Of a DNA stretch of 53,730 bases, positions 16,946-26,827 are shown in pieces. Each line of letters starts with the position of its first letter. The stretch's first letter is position 1. Origin of the DNA: an uncultured Pelagibacteraceae bacterium (GTDB lineage: Bacteria; Pseudomonadota; Alphaproteobacteria; Pelagibacterales; Pelagibacteraceae); NCBI GenBank assembly GCA_902589705.1, contig CACITX010000003.1, positions 1 to 53,730 on the forward strand. The letters run 5' to 3'. Under the pieces are notes generated by a model. That model ran no database searches. It was not told the DNA's origin and saw only the letters and a program-made list of their open reading frames with translations. Position numbers and translations under genes: made by a program.

Positions 16946-17692
16946 ATGTATAAAATAAATTTATTAAAAATTTTTTTACCAATCTTAATTTTAGTTATTT
17001 TAGTTGCTCCAAAAGCTGAATCAAAAGATGAGTGTTTTGAAGGATTTAGTAGAGCAATGTTTAAATTTAATATGGCATTAGACGACATTGTTTTAGAACC
17101 AATTGCAAAAGGTTATAATAAATTACCTGGTCCTGTAAAAAAAGGAACGAGTAATTTTACCTCAAATATTGGGACTTTGTTATCTATTCCTAATAATATT
17201 TTTCAAGGTAACATTAAACAACTTGGGCATTCAGTAGGTAGTTTTGCAGTAAACACTACAGTTGGTATTTTAGGTTTTTTAAACCCGGCAGAAAAAATTG
17301 GTTTACAACCTCATAAAGAGGATGTTGGTCAAACCTTAGCTACTTACGGCATAAGTTCTGGGTGTTATTTTGTTTTACCAGTGTTTGGTCCTACAACGGT
17401 AAGAGATTCTATTGGGTTAATTGCAGATTCTTTTGTTGATCCTTTCGCTCATGTTACAATTCGTGAAAATGAATTATTTGGTGCTTCTGGTAACTCCTTA
17501 GATTATTTAACTATAAAAGGAGGGACGATAGTTGATTTCAGAGCAGATAATGATGCAAATTTTGAAAGTTTAGAAAAAAACTCTTTGGACTTATACTCTT
17601 CATTAAAAAGTATTTATTTGCAAGATAGAGAAAACAAAATTAATAATTCTATTTCTAAAGAACAAGATGAATGGGGAAATTTAGATAATTAG
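16946..17692 (+). CDS. mlaA: Outer-membrane lipid asymmetry protein MlaA (VacJ)
   Basis: MlaA sits in the outer membrane and removes mislocalised phospholipids, passing them to periplasmic MlaC. After a hydrophobic N-terminal signal (about 5-25) come EGFSRAMFKFNMALDD near 33, then LPGPVKKG and NTTVGILGFLNPA, all typical of VacJ/MlaA. TLATYGISSGCYFVLPVFGP near 131 is the strongly conserved core. E. coli MlaA is a lipoprotein, but here the only nearby Cys (in KDECFEG) lacks a lipobox, so an ordinary Sec-cleaved form is likely. mlaC follows after 7 bp. The inner-membrane MlaFEDB components are not in this window. Confidence 0.92.
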   Translation: MYKINLLKIFLPILILVILVAPKAESKDECFEGFSRAMFKFNMALDDIVLEPIAKGYNKLPGPVKKGTSNFTSNIGTLLSIPNNIFQGNIKQLGHSVGSFAVNTTVGILGFLNPAEKIGLQPHKEDVGQTLATYGISSGCYFVLPVFGPTTVRDSIGLIADSFVDPFAHVTIRENELFGASGNSLDYLTIKGGTIVDFRADNDANFESLEKNSLDLYSSLKSIYLQDRENKINNSISKEQDEWGNLDN

Positions 17693-17699
17693 AGTCAAG

Positions 17700-18296
17700 A
17701 TGCAAAGATTAACTGTTTATTTCTTTTCTTTATTTTTAATTTTTCAAAGCTCTCTATTATCATACAGCTCAAATCCTGCAGATTTTATTGACGAATTAGT
17801 TAACGATGCAATTACAAAATTATCAGATAAAAATATTAGCAAGGAAAAAAAAATTTCTTTTGTTGAAAAAATAGCATTAGAGAACGTTGATATTAATGCT
17901 TTAGGACTTTATACGCTTGGCGAGTTACGAAAATCATCAAATGAGGTTGATATCTCAACTTATCAAAATTCTTTTCAAAAATATTTTTTAAAAAGTCTTA
18001 CCTCAAGATTGTCTGATTATTCTTCGAGTGAATTTAAAATTCTTGGTGAAGAAAAAAAAAGTGCAAACTATACGATTGTAAGTTCAAAAGTAAAACCTAA
18101 GGATGACTCGCCTGAAATTAAGATCGATTGGAGGGTTTATACTAAAAATCCTGATAAACCTTTAATAAGAGATTTAATTGTCGAAGGTCTGAGTTTGGCG
18201 AGAACTCAAAAAGAAGAATTTGCTTCTATCTTAAGCGCAAACAATAACGATATAAAAATATTAATTAATAAATTAGAAGAATTTGTTAATAACTAA
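17700..18296 (+). CDS. mlaC: Periplasmic phospholipid-binding protein MlaC (Ttg2D)
   Basis: MlaC carries phospholipids between MlaA and the inner-membrane Mla complex. The 198 residues start with a signal peptide (LTVYFFSLFLIFQSSLLSYS). A mostly helical N-terminal part follows, then the family core with the conserved YTIVSSKV strand, KIDWRVY, and LIVEGLSLARTQKEEFASIL near 160-180. Length and order after mlaA match the mla arrangement. The stop is only 5 bp before the 3' end of the tRNA on the opposite strand. Confidence 0.92.
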   Translation: MQRLTVYFFSLFLIFQSSLLSYSSNPADFIDELVNDAITKLSDKNISKEKKISFVEKIALENVDINALGLYTLGELRKSSNEVDISTYQNSFQKYFLKSLTSRLSDYSSSEFKILGEEKKSANYTIVSSKVKPKDDSPEIKIDWRVYTKNPDKPLIRDLIVEGLSLARTQKEEFASILSANNNDIKILINKLEEFVNN

Positions 18297-18301
18297 TTTT
18301 A

Positions 18302-18378
18302 TGGTGGGCCCGCCAGGACTCGAACCTGGGACCAATACATTATGAGTGTACTGCTCTAACCAACTGAGCTACAGGCCC
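18302..18378 (-). tRNA. tRNA with CAT anticodon, probably Ile2 (lysidine type), else elongator Met
   Basis: The minus strand folds as a complete 77-nt cloverleaf with encoded CCA: acceptor GGGCCTG pairs with CGGGCCC, followed by ACCA. The D arm has AGCTCAGTTGGTTAGAGC, the T arm CCAGG-TTCGAGT-CCTGG. The anticodon CAT is at 18344-18342 in loop CTCATAA. CAT serves initiator Met, elongator Met and Ile2. It lacks the initiator C1-A72 mismatch. It has C4-G69 and C5-G68 pairs, which are known positive determinants for TilS, so Ile2 is favoured, but alphaproteobacterial elongator Met cannot be excluded by eye. Confidence 0.95.
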
Positions 18379-18425
18379 TTAAGAAAGAGATATTATTAAA
18401 ATTTTCAAAAGTCAAATTAACAATT

Positions 18426-18680
18426 TTAATTTATTTCTTTTAATAATTTTTTTATAAACTTTTGTATAAGCTCAGCGTCTTCATCATTTAAAATTTTATC
18501 TTTCTCAATGCCTTTTCTCATTTCTTCTCTAATTTTACCTTTAATCAATATAATTTGGTCTTTAGAAAATTGCTTATCAAATTTTTTTTGTAAAGAGTTA
18601 TAAAAAGATCCAACAGTTAACTTGAATAAAATCAATGCAGCAAAAAAAATTACTCCTGTTTTTATTAAAAAAATTTTCAT
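18426..18680 (-). CDS. Small single-pass membrane protein of unknown function
   Basis: I do not recognise this 84-residue protein. It has an N-terminal membrane segment (FLIKTGVIFFAALILFKLTV, about 3-22) and a charged, helical remainder rich in Lys, Glu and Asp. It starts 2 nt after the upstream glycosyltransferase frame ends, so it is probably co-transcribed with that gene. The tRNA lies 47 bp downstream. Confidence 0.7.
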   Translation of the reverse strand: MKIFLIKTGVIFFAALILFKLTVGSFYNSLQKKFDKQFSKDQIILIKGKIREEMRKGIEKDKILNDEDAELIQKFIKKLLKEIN

Positions 18681-18682
18681 AT

Positions 18683-20328
18683 CTAATTATGTTTTAAGTT
18701 ATTAATATACAATTCATTGATAGTCTTATCATTTATTTTTAATTTATAATATGATCTAAAATTTTTTGGAATATCATATCTTTTTTTGTTGAATTTGGGG
18801 TTTTTAAAATAATAGTAATTTGTGAATATAAAATCTGCATCATTATGATTGTCTTCGATAAACTCAAATTTTTTTTGATATTCTTCGCTTAAAATTAATT
18901 TCGTTTTATTTAAATCAGTAAAGCTCGCTGATGAAATCTTAAGAGGAAATTGAAAAGTTTTTTTATCTAGCAAATATTTAATAGTCGAATGATTTGATAC
19001 TCCCCAATAATCATAAGCAAAATTTTTTTTTACAAAAAGATTTGATAAGCCGTTGAAGTAAACATATTGATGTGGATGATTTTTAATTAGAAAAAAAGAT
19101 GTAAAACTCAATTGGAGTACAAATAATATTAATACGATTTTAAAAAAATTATAAAAACTTTTTTTAAGGAGAATTAAAAAGTGTAGACCTAAAATTATTA
19201 GTGGTGGGTATAAAAAGTATAATTGCCTCCATCCTGTATATAAAGTTGAGTCAAAAAAATGATAGCAAAAAAAGGTATAAAGAAAATTGAAAATATATAT
19301 ATTAAAATCATTTCGTATTGATTATTCCATAGATTTGCGTTTTTATTTTTCTCTACATTGATCAAGTTATTAATTAAGATTTTGCCAGAGAATAAAAATC
19401 CACAAAAAATTATAATAAAAAAAATTAGAGGAGTTGTAATAAAAAACCAAACTAAAAAATAATGCCAAGGTACAAATTTTGCCTTTATAAATTCACCAAA
19501 GTATAAGACATCACCGTTCCAAGGATAATTTTTAAATTCACTTAGAGCGTCAAGTAAATTTGAAAAACTATTCTCCCATAGGAATGGCCAAAAAACAAAA
19601 AGCGTAACGGTATATATAAATAGGTATTTAATAAAAATTAATAACTTTTCTTTAATATTTAATTTGCCTGAGTGAAAAAATAAAAAGAAAAAAGTTATAA
19701 ATATTAAGAAAATACCAATGACTCTAACATCAGTCATTAATGCAGAGAATAATGCGGCAAAAAAGATATTTGTATTACTTTTAAAGATTAAAAATTTGAC
19801 ATTTGTGTGAATTGAAAAAATAAAAAAACTTAAAAAGATTATATCCTTTGAATTATAAAAACTTTCTGCAAAAACCCTAGGTGAAAAAATCAAGATAATT
19901 AATCCGATTAATGAAATTAGTTTATCCTTAAAAATATTTAAACATAAGAAATAAAAACATATAGTAGAAAGAAAAAAAATTACAAAAGTCATTAAATGTC
20001 TTAATAAATAAATAGCTTTTGTATTTTTAATTCCTAGAATTACCTCGATAGCCGCAGCCGGTAAATCAAAAACAATACCATATTCTCTATCAATATATTT
20101 GTTAATTTGCGGAACATTTTTATAAAATGGATTTAAATCAAAATTTAAATTAAAGAAATTAATCACATAATTCAAAGACACAAATCCATTTGTTCGATTT
20201 ATATTTTCGTCAAATGATATTCCGTAATCATCATAGATACCTATGCCTAGAATAAAATAAATTATAAAGAAAAAATAAATGTAAAAATCTATTTTTAAAA
20301 AAATATTTCTTTTTTTTATATCTTGCAT
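18683..20328 (-). pseudogene. GT-C type (GT39/PMT-like) membrane glycosyltransferase, interrupted by a one-base frameshift
   Basis: Two frames, 20328-19198 and one ending at 18683, are pieces of one gene. The first encodes a polytopic membrane protein starting near MQDIKKRN, with the acidic external loop YDDYGISFDE near 33-42 that is typical of GT-C enzymes. It drifts out of frame at a run of seven A (plus strand 19253-19259). With one extra base there, reading continues FFDSTLYTGWRQLYFLYP, matching the conserved GWR-LYF motif of PMT-like bacterial families, and runs on to 18683. The restored gene would have 548 residues and a length divisible by three. Such enzymes transfer sugars from lipid carriers. 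It may be a real mutation, a slippage-tolerated gene or a sequencing error. Confidence 0.85.
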
Positions 20329-20353
20329 GCTTTAAGTTATATTTTTTAAACTA

Positions 20354-21346
20354 ATGAGAATTAAATTACTATTTAAAAATTTTTTCCTAATTTTATTTGG
20401 GTTAACTTTTGCAATTTTTTTAGCTGAAGGTTTTTTACGATTACTTGGATATTTGCCTTGGAAATATGAAGATTTTAATAACATAGGAATCTACGAAAAG
20501 GATAATGTTAAGGGCTGGATATCAAAAAAAGGAATTTATGAAATTATAGCTCCTACTAAAGATAGGAGTAAATCTATAAAAATTCTAGATGAGGGTGACC
20601 GCTATACTGGAAAAAACAACCACAATTTAAATAAAATTTTGTTTATAGGTGGATCCTTTACTCAAGGTTGGGGAGTAAATGACGATGAAACATTTTCTTT
20701 TAAATTACAAAATAAATTATTAAATTATAAAATAAAGAATTACGGGCAAGGAGGTTATAGTGGTGTACAATCACTTCTCTTACTTGATGAAGTTTTAAAA
20801 AAAAATAATAATACTAAATTGGTTATTTATGGATACATAGATCACCATGAGTACAGAAATGTGGCTAGAGGCTCCTGGCTAGGGTTATTATTAAGATACT
20901 CAAGCACAGGGCATAAAAATTCACCTAAAGTGCCTTATGCAATTCTATCAAAAAATGGATCATTAGTGATAAAAGAGCCAATTGGTTATTTAAAACTTCC
21001 CCTCCGAGAAAAATCTGCTTTAGTGGCTCTTACTGAAAAAACTTTAATGAGATTACTTACAAAAAAAAGAAAAAAAATACAAAAACAAGTAGTAAAAAAA
21101 GTTGCTTTAAATATGAAAGAATTATCTAATAAAAAAAACGCTAACTTTGTTTTTTTAAACTTAAAATCTAATTTAAATGAACATATTGACTTTTTTATAA
21201 AAGAAAAAATTAATTTTGTTGATTGCAATTTGGAGCTTACAAATAAATATTTAATCAAAGGAGACTATCACCCTAACGATAAGGCACATACTTTTTACAG
21301 TAATTGTATATTTAATGAATTGAAGAATAAAAAATTACTTTTCTAA
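20354..21346 (+). CDS. Membrane-anchored SGNH/GDSL-type hydrolase
   Basis: The 330-residue protein has an N-terminal hydrophobic anchor (about 8-28). [18 protein letters not shown] near 98-115 is SGNH block I with the nucleophile Ser. [10 protein letters not shown] near 133 supplies the block II Gly, and DYHPNDKAH near 305 is block V with the catalytic Asp and His. Members deacylate or acetylate cell-surface sugars and lipids; the substrate here is unknown. It diverges from the glycosyltransferase gene 25 bp away, suggesting a shared envelope role, and its 3' end overlaps the end of rpoD by 12 bp on the other strand. Confidence 0.8.
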   Translation: MRIKLLFKNFFLILFGLTFAIFLAEGFLRLLGYLPWKYEDFNNIGIYEKDNVKGWISKKGIYEIIAPTKDRSKSIKILDEGDRYTGKNNHNLNKILFIGGSFTQGWGVNDDETFSFKLQNKLLNYKIKNYGQGGYSGVQSLLLLDEVLKKNNNTKLVIYGYIDHHEYRNVARGSWLGLLLRYSSTGHKNSPKVPYAILSKNGSLVIKEPIGYLKLPLREKSALVALTEKTLMRLLTKKRKKIQKQVVKKVALNMKELSNKKNANFVFLNLKSNLNEHIDFFIKEKINFVDCNLELTNKYLIKGDYHPNDKAHTFYSNCIFNELKNKKLLF

Positions 21347-23200
21347 AAAACTTTTTAATTGTTTGGATCTGCTTGGATGTTTAAGCTTTCTTAAAGCTTT
21401 AGCTTCGATTTGTCTTATTCTTTCCCTTGTTACAGAAAATTGCAGTCCCACCTCTTCAAGGGTATGATCAGTATTCATTCCTATTCCAAATCTCATTCTT
21501 AAAACTCTTTCCTCTCTTGGCGTCAATGAAGCCAAAATTTTAGTCGTTGACTCGCTCAAATTAGATTGAATCGCTGTGTCTAACGGCTGCAAAGCATTTT
21601 TATCCTCTATGAAATCTCCTAAACTGCTGTCCTCCTCGTCTCCTACTGGTGTTTCGAGTGAAACTGGCTCTTTAGCAATTTTTAAAACTTTTCTCACTTT
21701 TTCTAGAGGCATGGCTAATTTTTTTGCTAATTCTTCTGGTGTGGGTTCTCTCCCAAATTCACTCATAATTTGTCTTTGAGTTCTCACTATCTTATTGATT
21801 GTTTCGATCATATGTACTGGAATTCTTATAGTTCTTGCTTGATCTGCAATAGATCTTGTGATTGCTTGTCTAATCCACCAGGTTGCATAAGTTGAAAATT
21901 TATAACCTCGTCTATATTCAAATTTATCAACTGCTTTCATCAAGCCTATGTTACCCTCTTGTATTAAGTCTAAAAATTGTAAACCTCGATTTGTGTATTT
22001 TTTTGCAATTGAAATAACTAATCTTAAATTTGCCTCTACCATCTCTTTTTTGGCTATTCTTGACTCTCTTTCACCTTTTTGAATTCTGCTTACTAATTTT
22101 TTAAATTCAGCAACTGAAAGGCCTATCTTTTTACTAAACTCTACTAACCTTTCCCTTATTTCTGAAAAATCTTTTTTATATTTTTTAAAAAATGCTTTCC
22201 AAGTTGGGTTTTCCTTTAAAAATGACTCAAACTTAGGGTTAATTTCATTTCCTACGTAGTATTTTAAAAATTCTTCTCGAGAAATTTTATTATCCATGGC
22301 TAACCGTAAAAGAACACCTTCAAGAGATACAATTTTTTTATTTTCCTTGTAATGTGCTTGCACTAACTCTTCAACAACATGTGTTGCTAATTGCAAATTT
22401 TTAAAATTATTAACTAATATCTCTTGTATTTTTTTGAAATTTTTATTTTTAGATACTGATAGTTCTTTTGAGCTCAATAAGCATTCTAGCTTTTCTATTT
22501 GATATTTTTTTAGTTTTGAATAGTTTTTATTTAGTGATTCCAGGATGTTTAAAATTTTTGGCTTTATTTCTTCCTCCATTTTAGCTAGAGAAACATTAAA
22601 TTCGTCATCATCGCTATTATTATTGTCTTCTTTTCTCTCATCGTCCTCAGTTTTTTCTTTATCTTTTGATATTTTTGATTTTTTATTTACTTTCAAATTA
22701 TTGTCATTTTCAGAAACCTCAAAGTCTTCATAAGTAGAGTCGATGTCAATAATGTCTCTAACTAAAATCTGTTGATTTTCAATTTGCTCTTTCCATTCGA
22801 ATATTTTTTTTCCAACTATCGGGCTTTGAGTTAATGCATTTATCATCACGTCTTTTCCAGCCTCTATTCTTTTAGCTATAGCAATCTCACCTTCTCTGGA
22901 TAATAGCTCAACACCACCCATTTCTCTAAGATACATTCTAATTGGATCATCGCTTTTATCAGAACTTTTCTCATCTGTTTGGGGAGGTGCTTCTTTTTTC
23001 TTATTAGATTGATATTGGGACTTTTTTTCCACCAAAGTTATTTTTTCATCGACTAGTATGATGAATGCACGTTCAATATTTTCATTAGTGCTATTTCTTT
23101 TACCTAAAGATTTTCCAAGTTCTTCATATGTTATAAAGCCTCTGTGCTTTCCCCTATCAAGAAGCCTTTCAAATGATTTGGTTATAAGTTTTTTAGTCAT
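21335..23200 (-). CDS. rpoD: Primary sigma factor RpoD (sigma-70)
   Basis: RpoD directs RNA polymerase to housekeeping promoters. The 621 residues show region 1.1 ([20 protein letters not shown] near 13-32), region 1.2 ([21 protein letters not shown] near 85), and an acidic non-conserved insert rich in Asp, Glu and Lys (about 165-215). Region 2 follows ([20 protein letters not shown], then [19 protein letters not shown]). Region 3 comes next, and region 4 has [27 protein letters not shown] as the -35-recognising helix-turn-helix. It follows dnaG after 52 bp, the conserved macromolecular-synthesis arrangement. Confidence 0.97.
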   Translation of the reverse strand: MTKKLITKSFERLLDRGKHRGFITYEELGKSLGKRNSTNENIERAFIILVDEKITLVEKKSQYQSNKKKEAPPQTDEKSSDKSDDPIRMYLREMGGVELLSREGEIAIAKRIEAGKDVMINALTQSPIVGKKIFEWKEQIENQQILVRDIIDIDSTYEDFEVSENDNNLKVNKKSKISKDKEKTEDDERKEDNNNSDDDEFNVSLAKMEEEIKPKILNILESLNKNYSKLKKYQIEKLECLLSSKELSVSKNKNFKKIQEILVNNFKNLQLATHVVEELVQAHYKENKKIVSLEGVLLRLAMDNKISREEFLKYYVGNEINPKFESFLKENPTWKAFFKKYKKDFSEIRERLVEFSKKIGLSVAEFKKLVSRIQKGERESRIAKKEMVEANLRLVISIAKKYTNRGLQFLDLIQEGNIGLMKAVDKFEYRRGYKFSTYATWWIRQAITRSIADQARTIRIPVHMIETINKIVRTQRQIMSEFGREPTPEELAKKLAMPLEKVRKVLKIAKEPVSLETPVGDEEDSSLGDFIEDKNALQPLDTAIQSNLSESTTKILASLTPREERVLRMRFGIGMNTDHTLEEVGLQFSVTRERIRQIEAKALRKLKHPSRSKQLKSFLEK

Positions 23201-23252
23201 AATTGAGCGGTGGAATATATATAATGTCTAACTTTAAAAAATCTATACTTTT

Positions 23253-25040
23253 TTAATCCCTATTTAGCTGGCTTTTGAGCTTAATTAGTTCAGAATATGA
23301 ACTTTCATCCAAGTTGTTAATTAGTTTTTGCTCTAAAGATTCTATCTTCCTTAAATTACCTTGTTCTTTGTGGTCTTTAATCAATTCGTCAAGTAGATTT
23401 ACAACATCTTCCTCATTTTTATTCTTTAATATTATTTGAATATTAGAATTTTCATTAATTTCACTAATAATTTTTTCATAGTTAGTATTTATTTTTCTAT
23501 TAATTACTTCTTTATCATTTCCTTCAATCAAATAATTAGTGATTTCTTTTTTTAGACTTTCATTTTTTTCGGCTAGAAACTTAATTTCTGATAATTCTTC
23601 TAATTTTTTTGAAGCTATTTCTAAATGATTTAAAATGATAAACAGGATAGAGAATTCAATAATTTGTATCCTAGATAAATCTTTCCGTTTAAAGTGCAAT
23701 AATTTTGTTTCTTTGAGAATTTGATAGTCTTTTTTCTTTTTGTATGAAGAATATTTATAATCACTTCTAAGCGATTGTATTGGAGTCAATTTTTTAATTT
23801 TTTCTAGAAAATCCTCTAAAACATATTTTTTTAATGTTTCATCCTGTATAGAGTAAGACAAATTTTTAATTTCTTTTTCAAATTTTGAAATCTCATAAGG
23901 GTTATTTTGATCTATTTTACTAAGATGGTAATTCCAAATAAAAGATTGAATTATTTCTTTTTCTTTCAACAAATTTAGTAATCCATCTTTACCATTCTGC
24001 TTAATATAATCATCTGGGTCAATTCCATCGGGTAAAATAGAGAAGTAAATTTTATTTTTTTCGTTTATTAATGGAAATAATCTTTCTGCTATTCTTAAAG
24101 CTGCTTTTTGTCCACTTTCATCACCGTCTAAACAAATAATTGGATTTGAAAAAAATTTCCATATCAAACTTATCTGTCTTTCAGTTAGAGCTGTACCTGA
24201 ATTCGCAATAACATTTTTTATTCCTGAAGAGTAGGCGCTTACTACATCCATATACCCCTCTACAATTACAACTTCATCTGTTTCTGATCTTAAATTTTTT
24301 GCTTTATCTAAATTGAAAATCATATTTCCTTTTTTATAAAATTCAGTTTCTGGTGAATTTATATATTTAGCTAATTTATTTTCTCGAATAATTCTCCCGC
24401 CTAATGCAATTGTGTCGCCTGTTATATTATTAACAGGAAATATTACTCTTGAGTTAAATCTATCAATAAATTTTCCAGATTTATCATTTTTATAATACAA
24501 ACCCGTTAAGTTAATTTCTTCCTCAGAATATTTTTTTAATAGTTCTTCATAAAAAGTGTTTTGCCAAGGAACATAACCTAACTGAAATTCCTCAATAATA
24601 TTTTTCCTTAAACCTCTTTTTAACAAATACTCTAAACCTTCCTTGTTTTCTGAGTTAAATAATTGTTGATGAAAATGATTAGTGTAATCCCTAAAAATAC
24701 TTTTATAAGTCTGAAATCTTAAATCTTTCTTTTTATCAAAATTTGAAAATCTATAAGGTTGCATTCCTGCTTCGGCTGCTAAAGACCTTACCGCTTCTCC
24801 AAATCCAATAGATTTTGTTTTCATTAAAAAATCAAAAATATTCCCATGCTCTCCACTACTAAAACAATGATAAAATTCTTTTTCATCATTAACAGTAAAA
24901 GACGGACTTTTTTCATTTTTAAAAGGTGAAAGTCCGATAAACTCTTTTCCCCTTTTTTTTAATTGAACAGTTTTACCTACAACTTGAGATACTTTTAATC
25001 TTAATTTTATTTCATCAAGATATTCTTTAGGATATTTCAT
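23253..25040 (-). CDS. dnaG: DNA primase DnaG
   Basis: DnaG makes RNA primers at the replication fork. The 595 residues have the N-terminal zinc-type domain (1-95), TOPRIM catalytic core (VVIVEGYMDVVSAYSSG near 255 and ICLDGDESGQKAA near 305), and a C-terminal DnaB-binding region. In the zinc domain the usual C-P-F-H and C-x-x-C ligands read S38-P-F-K41 and C59-F-S-S62, so only one of four ligands remains. I recall similar loss in other alphaproteobacterial primases, so this may be a lineage trait. It lies directly after yqeY, with no gap. Confidence 0.96.
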   Translation of the reverse strand: MKYPKEYLDEIKLRLKVSQVVGKTVQLKKRGKEFIGLSPFKNEKSPSFTVNDEKEFYHCFSSGEHGNIFDFLMKTKSIGFGEAVRSLAAEAGMQPYRFSNFDKKKDLRFQTYKSIFRDYTNHFHQQLFNSENKEGLEYLLKRGLRKNIIEEFQLGYVPWQNTFYEELLKKYSEEEINLTGLYYKNDKSGKFIDRFNSRVIFPVNNITGDTIALGGRIIRENKLAKYINSPETEFYKKGNMIFNLDKAKNLRSETDEVVIVEGYMDVVSAYSSGIKNVIANSGTALTERQISLIWKFFSNPIICLDGDESGQKAALRIAERLFPLINEKNKIYFSILPDGIDPDDYIKQNGKDGLLNLLKEKEIIQSFIWNYHLSKIDQNNPYEISKFEKEIKNLSYSIQDETLKKYVLEDFLEKIKKLTPIQSLRSDYKYSSYKKKKDYQILKETKLLHFKRKDLSRIQIIEFSILFIILNHLEIASKKLEELSEIKFLAEKNESLKKEITNYLIEGNDKEVINRKINTNYEKIISEINENSNIQIILKNKNEEDVVNLLDELIKDHKEQGNLRKIESLEQKLINNLDESSYSELIKLKSQLNRD

Positions 25041-25496
25041 TTAATTCAAAAGTTCTTTTATGAGTGAGCTTACTTTTGAAAAATCAAGAGTGTCTGCATG
25101 TTTTGCTTTTAATATGCCCATAACTTTTCCCATATCCTTCATAGAAGATGCTCCAGATGATTTAATTACTTCTTCGCATATTTTTTTAGTATCTTCATCG
25201 CTAAGTTGTTTAGGCAAAAAATTACTTATTACTTTAATTTCTTTTGTTTCATTTTCTAGAAGCTCGTTACGACCTGCTTTTTTGTACACTTCGCAAGACT
25301 CATTTCTCTGTTTAATCATTTTTTTCAAAATACCCATTATATCGCTATCGGACATTTCTTTTTGACCTTTGGTTCTAGCGGCAATCTCAGCATCTTTTAT
25401 GGCTGACACTACAAGCCTAAGGGTAGGATACGTGCTCTTATCCTTTGCCTTTAGAGCCTGATTAAGTTTTTCATCAATTTGCTTTTTTAAAGACAT
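25041..25496 (-). CDS. GatB/YqeY domain protein
   Basis: This 151-residue protein matches the YqeY family: LKKQIDEKLNQALKAKDK at the start, LRLVVSAIKDAEIAARTKG near 27-45, MIKQRNESCEVYKKAGR near 68 and LPKQLSDEDTKKIC near 104. The family shares the tRNA-binding-like helical domain of GatB, the amidotransferase subunit, but its cellular role is not firmly established. It is the first gene of the yqeY-dnaG-rpoD run and diverges from carA. Confidence 0.9.
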   Translation of the reverse strand: MSLKKQIDEKLNQALKAKDKSTYPTLRLVVSAIKDAEIAARTKGQKEMSDSDIMGILKKMIKQRNESCEVYKKAGRNELLENETKEIKVISNFLPKQLSDEDTKKICEEVIKSSGASSMKDMGKVMGILKAKHADTLDFSKVSSLIKELLN

Positions 25497-25547
25497 GTTT
25501 AAAAATTATTTTAATCACAATTCTTATATAAAATAAAAAGAACTTTC

Positions 25548-25576
25548 TTGACGATTTTATCGCTATTTCATATGTT
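25548..25576 (+). promoter_or_regulatory. Predicted sigma-70 promoter of carAB
   Basis: TTGACG at 25548-25553, a 17-bp spacer and TATGTT at 25571-25576 form a good promoter. Transcription would start near 25583, leaving only about 35 nt before the chosen carA start. No attenuator hairpin or pyrimidine-tract leader is visible in that short leader. Confidence 0.65.
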
Positions 25577-25618
25577 GCGCAAAATCATGTTCATAAGTTT
25601 TTTACTTTAACTCATGAG

Positions 25619-26827
25619 TTGTATTTGAAACTGTCTATTCAAAATATAAACTCAATTAAAAATCTTCAAAAGATCGATTCCACTGCTATTTTAGTTCTTC
25701 AAAACGGTAAATTTTTTAGAGGCATGGGTTTAGGCTATCAAGGAACAGCTACAGGTGAAGTGTGTTTCAATACATCTATTACCGGCTATCAAGAGATTAT
25801 TTCGGACCCCTCTTATGCTGAGCAAATAATAAATTTTACTTTTCCTCATGTAGGCAACGTAGGAACTAATAAAGAAGACCATGAGTCAGATAAAATTTGG
25901 ACCAAAGGAGTTATTTTTAATTCTGAAATAACTAGTCCTTCAAATTATAGATCTCTAAAGCATTTAGATGAATGGCTCAAAAAAAATAAGATTGTAGGAA
26001 TAACTGGAATTGACACTAGAACTCTTACTAATTTTATAAGAGATAAAGGTGCACCCAAAGGCACAATATCTTTTTCTAAAAAAAATAAATTCAATATCAA
26101 TAAACTATTAAGGCAAACTCAAAAATGGGGTGGATTAAAAAATTTAGATTTAGCAAAAGTTGTTACTACCACAAAAAACTATAATTGGAAAAATTTGAAA
26201 ACTTGGAAAAAAAGTAAAGGTTTTGAAAAAAATACTAAAAAAAATTTTCATGTTGTGGCAATAGATTATGGAGTTAAAAAAAATATACTGAGATATTTTT
26301 CAGATTTTAATTGTAAAGTCACTGTTATTCCATGCAAAACAACCGTCGAGGATATATTGAAGTTAAAACCACATGGTATCTTTTTGTCTAATGGGCCTGG
26401 TGATCCAGCAGCTACGGGAAAATATGCAATTCCGATTATTCAAAAATTGATAAAAGTAAATTTACCTATTTTTGGTATTTGTCTTGGACATCAAATTCTT
26501 GCATTAGCTTTAGGTGCAAAAACAAGAAAAATGAGCTTAGGGCATAGAGGTGCTAATCATCCTGTTAAAAATTTAATTAAAGGTAATGTTGAGATAACTA
26601 GTCAAAATCATGGTTTTGAAGTGATTAAAAGTAGTTTAGCTAGAAATGTTCAAATCACCCATCAATCACTTTTTGACAATAGTATTGAAGGAATAAGATT
26701 AAAAAACAAACCAGTTTACTCAGTTCAATATCATCCAGAGTCAAACCCAGGTCCACAAGATAGTGTTTATCTTTTTGAACAATTTGTAGAAAGTATGAAA
26801 AAATATGCCAAAAAGAAAAGATATTAA
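25619..26827 (+). CDS. carA: Carbamoyl-phosphate synthase small (glutaminase) subunit
   Basis: CarA releases ammonia from glutamine and channels it to CarB, feeding arginine and pyrimidine synthesis. The N-terminal domain begins [15 protein letters not shown], and the C-terminal class I amidotransferase domain has [11 protein letters not shown] near 259, [14 protein letters not shown] near 285 with the nucleophile Cys, and [10 protein letters not shown] near 365 with the His-Glu pair. The start is uncertain: the frame has no ATG before the conserved domain, so TTG at 25619 (or 25628) is chosen. An ATG at 25614 is out of frame and stops after four codons. The 3' end overlaps carB by 23 bp. Confidence 0.94.
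   Translation: MYLKLSIQNINSIKNLQKIDSTAILVLQNGKFFRGMGLGYQGTATGEVCFNTSITGYQEIISDPSYAEQIINFTFPHVGNVGTNKEDHESDKIWTKGVIFNSEITSPSNYRSLKHLDEWLKKNKIVGITGIDTRTLTNFIRDKGAPKGTISFSKKNKFNINKLLRQTQKWGGLKNLDLAKVVTTTKNYNWKNLKTWKKSKGFEKNTKKNFHVVAIDYGVKKNILRYFSDFNCKVTVIPCKTTVEDILKLKPHGIFLSNGPGDPAATGKYAIPIIQKLIKVNLPIFGICLGHQILALALGAKTRKMSLGHRGANHPVKNLIKGNVEITSQNHGFEVIKSSLARNVQITHQSLFDNSIEGIRLKNKPVYSVQYHPESNPGPQDSVYLFEQFVESMKKYAKKKRY

Noticed and set aside
18683..19111. A separate small gene downstream of the glycosyltransferase
   Set aside because: Its reading frame continues upstream through GWRQLYFLYP into the glycosyltransferase once one base is restored, so it is the C-terminal piece of that gene.
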